From Sphingomonas asaccharolytica NBRC 15499 (GTDB taxonomy: Bacteria; Pseudomonadota; Alphaproteobacteria; Sphingomonadales; Sphingomonadaceae), in NCBI RefSeq assembly GCF_001598355.1, contig NZ_BCYU01000005.1, positions 27,139 through 91,138 of the forward strand: DNA of 64,000 bases, written 5' to 3'. Within the stretch, counting starts at the first letter, position 1, and every line of letters begins with the position of its first letter. A program made the translations under genes and the position numbers. A model generated the notes under the pieces. That model ran no database searches and had not been told where the DNA came from. It saw only the letters and a program-made list of their open reading frames with translations. Of the stretch, positions 25,375-34,755 are shown one piece after another.

Positions 25375-26295
25375 TCACCGCAGGGCAGTTGAGCGCTGAA
25401 AGTCAGTCGGCGATTGCCCATAATGCTGGCGAAACGCGGCGGTGAAGTGGCTGTGGCTCGAAAATCCGAGATCCAGCGCGAGCATGGTGAGATCGTCATA
25501 CTCGGCGATCAGATCGAGCGCGCGCGCCAAGCGAACTCGCAGCTGGTACCGGTACAGCGGAACGCCTTCGGCCTGGGCAAACACCTGAGTGAGATAGACG
25601 GGAGAGACGCCGATCTCGTTCGCTATCGCGGCGAGCGTCCATCGCCGGCCCGGATTTGCGGCAAGCAGGATCTTCGTCCGATCCACCAGCTTCTTGCGTC
25701 CGAATGACGTGGCCCGAGCCGTCGAGGTCTTTTCGCCCAACGACCGCTCGATCAGGGTGAGCGCCAGCGTCTCCGCCTCGAGCGTCTCGATCGCGCCGCG
25801 GCCGAGCCCATGGCGCAGCGTAGCGACGAGTGCCTGCGCGCCGGGATCGATCCCACGACGCGCATGCCTGAACGTGATCGACGCTCCGCCCTTGGTCTGG
25901 TCGCGTGGCGCGAGCTCGCTCAGCAGTTCCCGCTCGATCGCGATCGACAGGCAGGCGTCGCCGCCGCCGACCGGATGGCTGATGCCATATTCCTCGTCAT
26001 CGTTGAAAAAGATGAGTTGATTGGGCTCGGCGAGTGTCTCGGTTCGGCCGACATGCCGCATGAAAGCGCCACGATAGGGATAGACGAGGTGCGTCATAGT
26101 CGCGCATTCGCTCGGCGAGGCGTGACGACAGGTGCCGCGACATTGCACGTCCCGGATGGCAAGCGTGCTGGTCTCCAGCAGCACGCGAACCGACAATTCG
26201 TCGTCCATCGCCTGATTGCTCACGCCGTCAGCCCTGCTTCGCTCCATCGAGTCGCAAGGACTCATATCGCAAAAGCGCAAGGTTATCCCCTTCAC
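25375..26295 (-). CDS. AraC-family transcriptional regulator
   Basis: A protein of up to 306 residues with a cupin-like N-terminal sensor (EPNQLIFFNDDEEYGI) and a C-terminal double helix-turn-helix: first RRWTLAAIANEIGVSPVYLT, then MLALDLGFSSHSHFTAAFRQ ending with the family tail GQSPTDFQR. The start is uncertain: a GTG at 26295 overlaps the stop of the DUF4198 gene (GTGA), while ATGs at 26265 and 26208 are alternatives with poor ribosome sites. Its place at the end of the six-gene unit makes it the likely regulator of that unit. Confidence 0.85.
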   Translation of the reverse strand: MKGITLRFCDMSPCDSMERSRADGVSNQAMDDELSVRVLLETSTLAIRDVQCRGTCRHASPSECATMTHLVYPYRGAFMRHVGRTETLAEPNQLIFFNDDEEYGISHPVGGGDACLSIAIERELLSELAPRDQTKGGASITFRHARRGIDPGAQALVATLRHGLGRGAIETLEAETLALTLIERSLGEKTSTARATSFGRKKLVDRTKILLAANPGRRWTLAAIANEIGVSPVYLTQVFAQAEGVPLYRYQLRVRLARALDLIAEYDDLTMLALDLGFSSHSHFTAAFRQHYGQSPTDFQRSTALR

Positions 26296-27113
26296 TCGCT
26301 GACGCCGAAGCTGAGACTGGAGAAGTCGGTTTCGAAATCGGTCAGGCTGGTGCGCGGCCGCGGCCGCGTCCAGATCACGTTGAGCAGCCAGGCGCCACGG
26401 CCCGGCATCGCGAATATTGCCCGGCCGCGAGCATCCGTCCGGTGCACCTCGATCGGCTCGGCATCATGGTCGAGGTTGGTCAGCTTGACCAATGCGCCCG
26501 GCAACAAGCGGCCGCGATAGAAGATCCTGACCGGCAGGGTCCCTCCCCCCGGCCTGGTCAGTGGGCTACTCTCCGGGACGATTTCGAGCGACAGGCCTAG
26601 CGGCCTGGTTATCTGAACCTGGCCGCGCGGATCGACTGGCCCGACCTGCACGATCGCTTTTGCGTGGCGGCTGTAATTCTCGGCGCCATCCGTATCGGTG
26701 CGTCCGTTGCGAGCGCGCAGTTCGATCGCCGGCGTCAGCCCCTCGACCTTCAGATAGTCGTTGAACCGGATCGCGGGCAAATGGCTCTCGGCGCGATTAT
26801 CGGTTTCGAGCGCGAGGACATAGGTGCCGGGCCGGCCGAACGACACGGTCGCGTCGTCGGCCGTCGCGCCGGGGTGGAGCTGCTTGCGCAGGTCGACCCT
26901 TCGTCCGTCAGGGGTCACGCCGTAAAAGGCCAGGATGCGCGACGCGGAGATCGGCGAGCGTTGCCGGTAAGAACCGTGGCCGACCTGGAGCGTCAGGCCG
27001 GCACGTCGTTGCGGATCGAGCCGCCAACGGACCGGCTGTAGCCAGAAATCATGCGCGAGCGCGGCGGTCGCACCGACCAGCGCGAATGTCGTCAAGGCGA
27101 AGCGAACGAGCAT
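26292..27113 (-). CDS. DUF4198-domain periplasmic protein
   Basis: The 273-residue protein has a signal peptide (residues 1-20, ...GATAALAHDF) and the mature start HDFWLQPVRW, typical of DUF4198 proteins, which include subunits that accompany nickel/cobalt importers (NikK/NikM-like). The rest is beta-rich with RIFYRGRLLPGALVKLTN. It lies 4 bases after the membrane protein gene. A histidine directly after the cleavage site could bind metal; this is inference from related transporters. Confidence 0.78.
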   Translation of the reverse strand: MLVRFALTTFALVGATAALAHDFWLQPVRWRLDPQRRAGLTLQVGHGSYRQRSPISASRILAFYGVTPDGRRVDLRKQLHPGATADDATVSFGRPGTYVLALETDNRAESHLPAIRFNDYLKVEGLTPAIELRARNGRTDTDGAENYSRHAKAIVQVGPVDPRGQVQITRPLGLSLEIVPESSPLTRPGGGTLPVRIFYRGRLLPGALVKLTNLDHDAEPIEVHRTDARGRAIFAMPGRGAWLLNVIWTRPRPRTSLTDFETDFSSLSFGVSE

Positions 27114-27117
27114 CGAC

Positions 27118-27591
27118 TCACTCCATATGATCGGGAAGGTAGCCCGGCGTGACCGGCAGGACCGTAAGCGTTGCGTTCAGCGCCGCGATCGCGAGCAGCC
27201 AGCCTGCAACCACCTTCGGTGCAAGCGCCCAGTCACGCCGGGCGCCCCCCGCAGTCATGACGGTCGAAAGAGCGAGTATCGCGACGAAGAGGAGCTGGTT
27301 CGGTACGGTCGCCGAGAGGCCACCTCCGACGGCGCCGGCGGAACAGGCCAGCGCGACCGGCAACGCCGCTCCAAGACGAGGAAGCCAAGTCGCGATTGCC
27401 ATTGCCGCAACGACTGCCCAGGCGACGCTCCAGACGATATCGGCCGGCAGCGCGACGACGAAGGCCAACGTCGCGAGCATCGCCAGTATCGATGCCGAGG
27501 CGCCGGCAAGCGTCGCTTTCCAGCGCTGCGGACCCAACACCAATCCGGCGCCGGTAGCCAGCAGCATCACCAATAATCCGGGGTCCCTCAT
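27118..27591 (-). CDS. Unknown small polytopic membrane protein
   Basis: A 157-residue, very hydrophobic protein with about five membrane helices (LLVMLLATGAGLVLG, ASILAMLATLAFVVALPADI, AVVAAMAIATWL, LFVAILALSTVM, VVAGWLLAIAALNATLTVL). I do not recognise a family. Its start overlaps the HupE-like gene stop (ATGA at 27591-27588), and DUF4198 follows by 4 bases, so it is almost certainly part of the same membrane system, perhaps a second transporter subunit. Confidence 0.7.
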   Translation of the reverse strand: MRDPGLLVMLLATGAGLVLGPQRWKATLAGASASILAMLATLAFVVALPADIVWSVAWAVVAAMAIATWLPRLGAALPVALACSAGAVGGGLSATVPNQLLFVAILALSTVMTAGGARRDWALAPKVVAGWLLAIAALNATLTVLPVTPGYLPDHME

Positions 27592-28187
27592 CGCATAACG
27601 GCGCCCAAAAGGAAGACGCCTCCGATCGCCGCAATCGCACCGCCGGCCAAGCGGATCGCCGGCGTTCCCCCGCGTCGTGCCTCGAGCGATCCGAGCGCGA
27701 TGCCGGCGACATGCAGCAAGCCCGTCGCCAGCACGAAGCCGACACTATAGCCCATCGGATCGGCGGCCGACGGCAATTCGCGGCCATGGGCGTAGCCATG
27801 GCAGATCGCGAACACGGCGACGATCGATGCCGCGATCCAGACAGGCGCGCGAAGCGCCAGCGCGATGCACCCGCCCAGCACCATCACCGACAGCTTTATG
27901 CCGATCTCGGTGGAGGGAATGGCAATTCCAGCCATGCCGACTACGGCGCCCGCGACCATCATCATCGGGAAGACGACCGGCAGTGCATAGACCAGCGGGC
28001 GCCCGAGAAAGGCGCCCCACAGCCCGACCGACACCATCGCCAGGAGATGGTCGGGTCCGCTCAGCGGGTGGGCGAAGCCCGATACAAAGCCACCGGCCAG
28101 CCCGGTTCCGGTATGCGCCGCCGCCGGCACCGCGACCAGTCCCATCGCGGGCGCCAATGCCCGCGCGACGAAACGAGCGCGGGTCAT
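27588..28187 (-). CDS. HupE/UreJ-family transporter-like protein
   Basis: This 199-residue membrane protein has the HupE/UreJ signature at the mature N terminus: AHTGTGLAGGFVSGFAHPLS followed by GPDHLLAMVSVGLWGAFLG, with histidines suited to nickel or cobalt binding. A second histidine cluster is ICHGYAHGRE. The family imports Ni or Co, often near hydrogenase or urease genes; none is present here. ATG 28187 overlaps the DUF4331 stop by ATGA; a much longer upstream frame would lie inside that gene and was rejected. Confidence 0.87.
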   Translation of the reverse strand: MTRARFVARALAPAMGLVAVPAAAHTGTGLAGGFVSGFAHPLSGPDHLLAMVSVGLWGAFLGRPLVYALPVVFPMMMVAGAVVGMAGIAIPSTEIGIKLSVMVLGGCIALALRAPVWIAASIVAVFAICHGYAHGRELPSAADPMGYSVGFVLATGLLHVAGIALGSLEARRGGTPAIRLAGGAIAAIGGVFLLGAVMR

Positions 28188-29407
28188 TTGCCGACGGATA
28201 CCGCATCCGGCGCGGCCAGAAAGGGAAAGATCGTGGTCGAGTGTGCCTTGTCGTCGGCATGCACGCCGTCGTCGATCTTCGTGGTCGAGCCGTCGGCAAG
28301 CAGCGAGCGATAGACGTTGACCGCGTCGTAATTGATCGTCCGTCCACCGCAATCGCTCGCGAGCGCCTTTTCGCCGTTGAGCGCGGCACGCTCTACCGCG
28401 AACAATTGGGTGCAGACGGCCGACCGGCTGTTGAGCCACAGGCGATCATCGGCAAGCAGCCGGGCAAGCGGCCAATAACGTTGCGCTGGAGGGGCTTTGC
28501 GGTCGATCAGCAGACTATCCCCGCACCGGCCGTCGAACCCGTCGTAAAGCGCGATGCCCTGGGCGACCGCCGGAACGAAAGACGCGCTCGTCGCCGGCGT
28601 GGCTGCGTTGTAGCGCTCCTTCAGGCGATTGCTCTCGTCGGCCGCTCCCAGCGTCGCCAGCAGTGCGTTGCCCGTCAGCGGCCGCGCGGCGCGGTCGATT
28701 TGTCCCTTGGGTCCGACGGTCGCGCCCCAGACCGCAAGCATCGGCCCTCCCCTGGTGACTGCCGCGAGCTTGATCGAGACGACGATCGAATCCGGAGTCC
28801 AGCCGCGCAGGAAATTGGTCGCTGGACCGCCATCGGTCCTCTTCCAATGCCGCAAAATGTCAGCGGATTGCGCAGCGCTGAAGCCGGGGCAGCCCGACGC
28901 GTCGTAGCGCGCACCCGACGCGAGCGCAGCGATCGCGACATTATAGACATCGCGCGTACCGCGAACATTGTTGAAGAACGGATCATCGCGCAGCCCCGCG
29001 AACACCCGGAAATGGCCACGTCCGCTCACCAGCCCCGCCGACTTGCTCGCATCTCCGCGCGCCCGGTCGCCGCTCCCCAGCCGACAATCGGCGGCGGATG
29101 CGCTGGCAAAGCGGCAAACCAGCACGGTGGATGCCGCGGTTCGCCCGAAGCGCGCGCCGCTATCGATGTGGAAGACATAGCTCAGCTTGTCGGAAAAGCT
29201 GTGCCCGACGATCGTCATGACGAGATCGAGCTCGTTTCCATCCGGGGAAATCCACGCGAAAAGATCGCCAATGTCGGCGCGCGGATCGGCAATCACTGCC
29301 GGTGTGTCGAGATGATCGGACGCCCGCGCAGGCGTGATGGCGGTGCTCATGATCGCGATGGCGAGCACACAGCACCCCATGCGGCGCCGACGAATGGATT
29401 TTCCCAC
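28184..29407 (-). CDS. DUF4331-domain exported protein
   Basis: The 407-residue protein has a signal peptide (CCVLAIAIMSTAITPARA) and the mature start SDHLDTPAV, the hallmark of DUF4331. The family is periplasmic or surface-located and of unknown function; GRTINYDAVNVYRSLL and HADDKAHSTTIFPFLA are conserved-looking segments. I chose GTG 29407 because GAGGAAA sits 6-12 bases upstream; a TTG at 29476 would overlap the hydrolase gene. It forms a coupled unit with the HupE-like gene. Confidence 0.8.
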   Translation of the reverse strand: MGKSIRRRRMGCCVLAIAIMSTAITPARASDHLDTPAVIADPRADIGDLFAWISPDGNELDLVMTIVGHSFSDKLSYVFHIDSGARFGRTAASTVLVCRFASASAADCRLGSGDRARGDASKSAGLVSGRGHFRVFAGLRDDPFFNNVRGTRDVYNVAIAALASGARYDASGCPGFSAAQSADILRHWKRTDGGPATNFLRGWTPDSIVVSIKLAAVTRGGPMLAVWGATVGPKGQIDRAARPLTGNALLATLGAADESNRLKERYNAATPATSASFVPAVAQGIALYDGFDGRCGDSLLIDRKAPPAQRYWPLARLLADDRLWLNSRSAVCTQLFAVERAALNGEKALASDCGGRTINYDAVNVYRSLLADGSTTKIDDGVHADDKAHSTTIFPFLAAPDAVSVGK

Positions 29408-29432
29408 GAAATTTTCCTCGATGCTGTTGCTG

Positions 29433-30401
29433 TCAGGAGGCAAGCGAGCGCCACAGCCGGTCGCCTTCTTCGACAATCACGTCGGGGCGTTCCTCCGGCC
29501 AGAAGAGCTTGGCCTTCTCCAGACGCCGCACTCCCAGCGATTTGGCAAAGGCACGATCGAGATAATCGGCGTTGTCGGGAGCGAAGATCGTGTCCGCCAT
29601 GCCCCAGATAATCCGCGTCGGGATCGCGCAACGGCCGAGCATGGGTGTGATACCCGCGAGCGCATTGCGGCCCTGCGCAATTGCATGCGCCTCGACCTGG
29701 CGCCGGCGCTTCGGTGATGACAGCAGCGGCCCGAAATACATTTCGAGCGCCGCGTCGGACGGATTGGCCGGGTCGGTATAGCACATGCCGCCAAACTGAT
29801 CGGGCGCGCGGGCATGAGCGCGGTCGGCCAGCCACGGCGCCAGCCATTGCTGGGCATAGTTGCCCTGCTTCGAAAGCTCGATCACCGGCAGCATGGCGGG
29901 CGGCGGACTTTGCCGTTCGGTATCGCAATTGGTCAGGATTAACGACCGGACCCGCGTCGAATGATGGACCGCCAGCAACTGTGCGACCGCCCCCCCACTG
30001 TCATTCGCGACGACATGCACGCGGCGAACCTTCAGCGCGTCGAGCAGCGACACGATCATCGCCGCCTGCGCGGGCGCACCCAGATCCTGCCCCTCTGCCA
30101 CGTCGGTCGCGCCGAGACCCATGAAGTCCGGCACGATGCAGCGATAGGACAGATCGAGTTGTTCGCGTGCGTGCCGCCATTGGAAGCCGCACAACGGATA
30201 GCCGTGCAGCAACAGCACTTCGTCGCCGCCGCCGCTGTCGACATAGGCGATCGAGCCGAACGCCGTCCGGGCGAAGCGCTGACTGCCGCGCCACTCGGCC
30301 AATCTAGTTCGATCGGAATCGGGGCTGGCAAACGCCCGCCGCGAGATGCCCGCGAGCGCCGCCGTTGCCGCCGCTACCTTGATGAAATCCCTGCGATGCA
30401 T
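29433..30401 (-). CDS. Tat-exported alpha/beta hydrolase (haloalkane dehalogenase/epoxide hydrolase-like)
   Basis: This 322-residue protein starts with a twin-arginine signal (MHRRDFIKVAAATAALAG). The fold is alpha/beta hydrolase: oxyanion LLLHGYPLCGFQW, PDFMGLGATD, nucleophile elbow VVANDSGGAVAQ with Asp in the nucleophile position, as in dehalogenases and epoxide hydrolases. Near the C terminus the usual H-F-x-x-E-E-R-P reads LFWPEERPD, so the expected catalytic histidine seems to be leucine. Either it is inactive or a different residue serves. It heads the six-gene unit, 25 bases before the DUF4331 gene. Confidence 0.78.
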   Translation of the reverse strand: MHRRDFIKVAAATAALAGISRRAFASPDSDRTRLAEWRGSQRFARTAFGSIAYVDSGGGDEVLLLHGYPLCGFQWRHAREQLDLSYRCIVPDFMGLGATDVAEGQDLGAPAQAAMIVSLLDALKVRRVHVVANDSGGAVAQLLAVHHSTRVRSLILTNCDTERQSPPPAMLPVIELSKQGNYAQQWLAPWLADRAHARAPDQFGGMCYTDPANPSDAALEMYFGPLLSSPKRRRQVEAHAIAQGRNALAGITPMLGRCAIPTRIIWGMADTIFAPDNADYLDRAFAKSLGVRRLEKAKLFWPEERPDVIVEEGDRLWRSLAS

Positions 30402-30612
30402 AGTCGATGTCCGCGTCGTTTACGGACATCGCTTTGGACTGAGCGTCGTCGGCGGCGCTGTCGAAATCTTTAGCGATCTATACGTTGCAATCTCGCACCA
30501 TGCTGGTCGTACACTTGCGGCATGAGAGTCCAGAGGCCCGCGCCGTCTTCGTCGGCATGCGCCCGCCTCCGCTACTCGGTGTTGATCCGCCGCTGTCGAG
30601 GAAAGGCGCGGG

Positions 30613-32661
30613 CTAGTTAGCGCCCTTCCCTGTCCACTTGCCCATCCAGCCGAGCACCTCACGATACCATTGACGGCTCTCCTTGGGGTTGAGCACCCAA
30701 TGGCTGCCGCCCGGGAAGACGATCAGGCGCGACGGGATGTCGCGGCGCTGGAGCGCGGTGAAGGCGGCGATGCCCTGGGTGTAGGGAATACGGTAATCGC
30801 CCTCGCTGGTGATCACGAGCTGCGGCGTCTTCCACTTGTCGACCAGGTTGACCGGGTTCCACTTCTCGAACGCGGCCGGATCCTCGTAATAGGGATGCCC
30901 GCCATGCTCCCATTCGTCGAACCAGAGTTCCTCGGTTTCGTAGGCCATGGCGCGGGCGTCGAATACGCCGTCATGCTGGACGATGCACTTGAAGCGATCG
31001 GGCCAATTGCCCTCGATCCAGTTCATCATATAGCCGCCATAGGAAGCACCGAGCGCGCAAGCGTTGTTGCCGTCGAGCCAGGCGAACTTTGTCGTCGCGG
31101 CGTCGAGGCCTTTCTTTAGGTCCTCGAGCGGCCAGCCCCCCCAATTGTTGCGGATCGCGTCGCTGAAGCCCTGGCCGTACCCGGTCGAGCCGTGGAAATC
31201 GACGGCGACTAGGCCATAGCCGGCGCCGGCGAACAAGGCGGGGTTCCAGCGGTACGACCAGCTATTATTGCTCGACCCCTGAGGACCGCCATGGACCATG
31301 AACGCAATCGGCGCCTTGGTGCCCTGGGCAAGGCCGGCGGGCTTGACGGCATAGCCCCACACTTTGTCGTTATTCGCCCCGGAGAAACTGAACCGCGTGA
31401 CCGTCGGCATGTCGATCCCGGCGAGCTTGTCGGCATTGACGCTGGTCAGCCGCGCGCTTTTCTTGCCCGCCAGCCAGTAGAAGTCGTCGGGCGCGGTCAG
31501 CGAGTTCATCGCATAGACCAGACCCTTGGCGGTCGGTACGACAGCGGAAACGTTGCCTTCCTGCGTCAACCGTGTCGGCTTGCCCGACTTGAGATCGATC
31601 GCAAAGATCGGCGTTTCCTGCGTATCCTCGGCGGTGACGTAGATGGTCTTGCTGTCGTCGCTCCACGCGATCGAGCCGACCGAGCGATCCCAGCCCTCGG
31701 TCAGCGCGCGCACTTGGCCACTCGCCAGATCGCGCACCATCAGCACCTGACGATCGGCTTCGTAGCCGGGGCGCTTCATCGCGAACCATGCGAGATATTT
31801 GCCGTCGGGCGATGCGGTGGGAAGATTGTCCATCCCGTCATTGGCGTCGGTCAGATTGGTCGGCGCGGCCGATCCGTCGGCGGGCGCCGCGAAGATATCG
31901 AGATTGGTCGATAGCGGCTCGATCCGGCCCGCCTCGCGCAAGGCGAAGAACACCGTCTTGCCGTCGGCCGACCACGACACTTCCTCGCCACCGCCGAATG
32001 GCTTGGACGGGGAATCGCCGACCAGCGCGCCTTCGATCGCTTTGCCGTAGCCGGTCGCCTTGCCGTTTGCCATCGGCAGCACGAACAGCTGCGATCGCGT
32101 ACCGTCCGCCCAGCTTGCCCAATGGCGGATGAACATCTGGTCAAAAGTGCGGCCATTGCCGGCATCGTCGCGCTTCTTGACCATCGCCGGCTCGCTCGAC
32201 GGCGCGCCGGGCAGGCGATCGGCCCAGATCAGCATCTTGTCTTCGGTCGGCGCGACCTTGAACCCACCGATCCCGCCCTTGAGGTCGGTGACCTGGGTCG
32301 GCGCGCCGCCGGCGACCGCGATCGCCCAGACATTGTCCTCGCCGCCCTTGTCGGACTGGAACCAGATGGTCTTGCCGTCATGCGAGAATTGCGGGCTGGT
32401 CTCGTTTACCTCCCATTCGCCGATCAGCTTTTCGGGTTTCGCACCCTTCGCGGTCAGGTCGAGCCGCCACAAGTCGTAACGCCCCTTGTCACCCGCCAGG
32501 TCGGTTTCTCGCTGCTGCCAGACCAGCCAATGGCCGTCGGGCGACACTACCGGCGACGAGACGCGGCTGAGCATCGTCACGTCCTCGATCGTCAGTTGGC
32601 GCGCGGTTGCAGGGAAAGCGAACGAAGCGAGCGCGACGCTCGCGAGGAGAAGCTTGTTCAT
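30613..32661 (-). CDS. S9-family (prolyl oligopeptidase-like) dipeptidyl peptidase
   Basis: A 682-residue exported protein: signal peptide (LLLASVALASFAFPATA), an N-terminal beta-propeller with TolB-like repeats (SPDGHWLVW, SWSADGKTVFF, SPDGKYLAWF, AWSDDSKTIY), then the catalytic alpha/beta hydrolase domain with Ser in GASYGGYMMNW, Asp in TSEGDYRIPY and His in GGSHWVLNP. It trims peptides in the periplasm. ATG 32661 gives a clean signal peptide; an upstream start at 32697 would bury it. The upstream gap to the PopZ-like gene is 71 bases. Confidence 0.93.
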   Translation of the reverse strand: MNKLLLASVALASFAFPATARQLTIEDVTMLSRVSSPVVSPDGHWLVWQQRETDLAGDKGRYDLWRLDLTAKGAKPEKLIGEWEVNETSPQFSHDGKTIWFQSDKGGEDNVWAIAVAGGAPTQVTDLKGGIGGFKVAPTEDKMLIWADRLPGAPSSEPAMVKKRDDAGNGRTFDQMFIRHWASWADGTRSQLFVLPMANGKATGYGKAIEGALVGDSPSKPFGGGEEVSWSADGKTVFFALREAGRIEPLSTNLDIFAAPADGSAAPTNLTDANDGMDNLPTASPDGKYLAWFAMKRPGYEADRQVLMVRDLASGQVRALTEGWDRSVGSIAWSDDSKTIYVTAEDTQETPIFAIDLKSGKPTRLTQEGNVSAVVPTAKGLVYAMNSLTAPDDFYWLAGKKSARLTSVNADKLAGIDMPTVTRFSFSGANNDKVWGYAVKPAGLAQGTKAPIAFMVHGGPQGSSNNSWSYRWNPALFAGAGYGLVAVDFHGSTGYGQGFSDAIRNNWGGWPLEDLKKGLDAATTKFAWLDGNNACALGASYGGYMMNWIEGNWPDRFKCIVQHDGVFDARAMAYETEELWFDEWEHGGHPYYEDPAAFEKWNPVNLVDKWKTPQLVITSEGDYRIPYTQGIAAFTALQRRDIPSRLIVFPGGSHWVLNPKESRQWYREVLGWMGKWTGKGAN

Positions 32662-32732
32662 GACGCGAGATAGAGCAGATGGGGGGTGCGCGAGCAACTA
32701 CCCGTCGTACCGAAAACTCGCTTCGTCTCTGC

Positions 32733-33197
32733 TCAGCGCTGGCCGGTGATCCGGGCGATTTCCTTGGCGACCATCGTTTCGACCAGATCCGGCAGATTCG
32801 CGTCGAGCCAGTCGCGCAGCATTGGCTTCAACATCTCGCGCACCAGGCCTTCGAGCGTGTCGCTGCCCGCGACTTCGGGCTTGATGACGAGCCGCGACAG
32901 GCTGGCGAGCCGCGCGCGGCTGACTTCGGCTGCTTCATCAGAGATGATCTTTTCGGCAGGCACACCGGGCGCCGGCGTCGCGGCAACCGGCGTCGCAATC
33001 GACGCCATGTCCGAATCGGGCGCGGGCTCGTTTAACTCGAGCACGTCATCCTCTTCCGCGGCCCCGGCAGGAATCGGCTGAGGCGTCGGCCGCCGGCGCG
33101 CGCGCGACGCTCCGCCGGTTTCGACATCCTCGGCAATGATCCGTTTGATCGAGGACAGGATGTCCTCCATCGACGGCTCGGCGCTTACATCCCCCAT
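32733..33197 (-). CDS. PopZ-like DUF2497 protein
   Basis: The 154-residue acidic protein has the conserved N-terminal helix MEDILSSIKRIIAED, a proline/acid-rich middle and the C-terminal helices VREMLKPMLRDWLDANLPDL and VETMVAKEIARI that define DUF2497, the family of the Caulobacter polar organiser PopZ. It probably self-assembles at cell poles and binds chromosome-segregation proteins. ATG 33197 gives the family start. It follows tolC by 46 bases. Confidence 0.85.
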   Translation of the reverse strand: MGDVSAEPSMEDILSSIKRIIAEDVETGGASRARRRPTPQPIPAGAAEEDDVLELNEPAPDSDMASIATPVAATPAPGVPAEKIISDEAAEVSRARLASLSRLVIKPEVAGSDTLEGLVREMLKPMLRDWLDANLPDLVETMVAKEIARITGQR

Positions 33198-33243
33198 AGG
33201 CGGCCTGCTTCCTGACGACGCACGAACCCGCGCAAATCGCGAG

Positions 33244-34749
33244 TTATTTGGTCTCGTTTGCGGGACGATCGGGGGCCGTGTCAACCGGGGCGTTCAACTG
33301 AGGGTCGAGCGGACGCTTTTGCGAGGAGTCCTGCGGCGGCGTATCGCGGGTGCTGGTGCCGATCGGCTTATAAGCCGGATCGATGTCCCAATCGCTCCAT
33401 TTGCCCTTGACCCGCTTGTAGTTGGTCAGCGGATCGTAGAGCGTGCCACCCTCGAGACCGAGGTCGCGCGCTTCGGCCTGCCCCATCGCCGCGAGCAAGG
33501 CGAAGCCGGCGACATAGGCGTCGCGCTGCGCGGTCACCAAGGTCACCTGGCTGTTGAGCAATTCCTGCTCGGCGTTGAGGATGTCGAGGATGGTGCGGTT
33601 GCCGACGCTATTCTCGGCGCGAACGCCTTCGAGGCTCAGCTTGTTGGCCTCGACCGCGCGCTGCGACGAAGCGATCACCTCGAGCGAGGACTTCCAGATG
33701 GCGTAAGCCGAGCGCGCCTGCGCGATCACGCCGCGCTCGGTATCCGTCGCCTGTTCGAGCGCCTGTGCGCGGCGGGCCTGCGCCTGGCGAACCTGGGCCG
33801 ACGGGCCGCCGCCCTGATAGAGCGGGACGGAGAATTGCAGTCCGACGGTGCCCGCCGATCCGGTTTGGCCCGGCTTTGGGCTGGTGCCGGAGCCGTATGA
33901 GCCCAGGTAATTGAAGTAATTGCCGCCGACGACGCCGCTCAGCGTCGGCAGCCGCGCGCCTTTCGCGGCATCAATGTCGAAGCGCGTGGCATCGCTGTTC
34001 CGCTGCGCTGCGAGCAGCACCGGGTTGTTCTTGAGCGCGACATCGACCGCGTCGTCTGGCGCATTGGGCAGGTTCGGCAAAGCGGGCGGATCTTCCAACT
34101 GGCCCGGCGGTGTCCCGACCACGCGGATATAGCTTTCCTTGCTCGAAATGAGCTGCGCCTGCGCCTGCTCCAGCTGGCCGCGCGCGACCGACAGGCGCGC
34201 ATCGGACTGCGCGACGTCGGTGCGCGTCAGGTCGCCGACCTGGAAACGATCCTTGGCTGCCTGGAGGTTGACCTCCAGCACCTTCACGTTTTCCTTGTTC
34301 AATCCGACGATCGCCTCGTCGCGGATCACATCCATATACGCGCCGACCACGCCGACAAAAGTGTCCGATTCGGTGCCGCGCAATTGCATCCGGCTCGCTT
34401 CGACTCGCGTTTCCGCCCCTTTGATCGAGTTGCGGACGCGACCACCGCTATAAACCGGAACCGCCAGTTGTGCGTTCGCCTGAAGCTGGCGATCAGGCGA
34501 CAACAAGCTGTTCTGGCTGCTGTTCAGCGCATTCTCGGTATAATTGCCCGAAACACCGACATTGGGACGTCCCTGCGCCTTGGCGATCGGGACGTTCTCA
34601 TCGGATGCGCGGACATTGGCGCGCTCCGCCGCCAGTCCCGGATTGGTGTTGTACGCTTTGACGAGCGCTTCGCGCAGCGTGTCGGCGGCAGCCGGCGCGA
34701 TAGCGACGGTCACCATGGCTACACCAGCAAGCAGGACGGAAACGCGCAT
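33244..34749 (-). CDS. TolC-family outer-membrane efflux protein
   Basis: This 501-residue protein has a signal peptide (VLLAGVAMVTVAIAPAAA) and two TolC repeats of long helices (DTLREALVKAYNTNPGLAAE and the later half NPVLLAAQRNSDATRFDID), with the classical NSVGNRTILDILNAEQELL segment. It is the outer-membrane channel for type I secretion or drug export. ATG 34749 is supported by GGGGA seven bases upstream; a longer frame would run into pcm. An 18-bp tandem duplication lies between pcm's stop and this start. Confidence 0.92.
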   Translation of the reverse strand: MRVSVLLAGVAMVTVAIAPAAADTLREALVKAYNTNPGLAAERANVRASDENVPIAKAQGRPNVGVSGNYTENALNSSQNSLLSPDRQLQANAQLAVPVYSGGRVRNSIKGAETRVEASRMQLRGTESDTFVGVVGAYMDVIRDEAIVGLNKENVKVLEVNLQAAKDRFQVGDLTRTDVAQSDARLSVARGQLEQAQAQLISSKESYIRVVGTPPGQLEDPPALPNLPNAPDDAVDVALKNNPVLLAAQRNSDATRFDIDAAKGARLPTLSGVVGGNYFNYLGSYGSGTSPKPGQTGSAGTVGLQFSVPLYQGGGPSAQVRQAQARRAQALEQATDTERGVIAQARSAYAIWKSSLEVIASSQRAVEANKLSLEGVRAENSVGNRTILDILNAEQELLNSQVTLVTAQRDAYVAGFALLAAMGQAEARDLGLEGGTLYDPLTNYKRVKGKWSDWDIDPAYKPIGTSTRDTPPQDSSQKRPLDPQLNAPVDTAPDRPANETK

Positions 34750-34755
34750 CAAATC

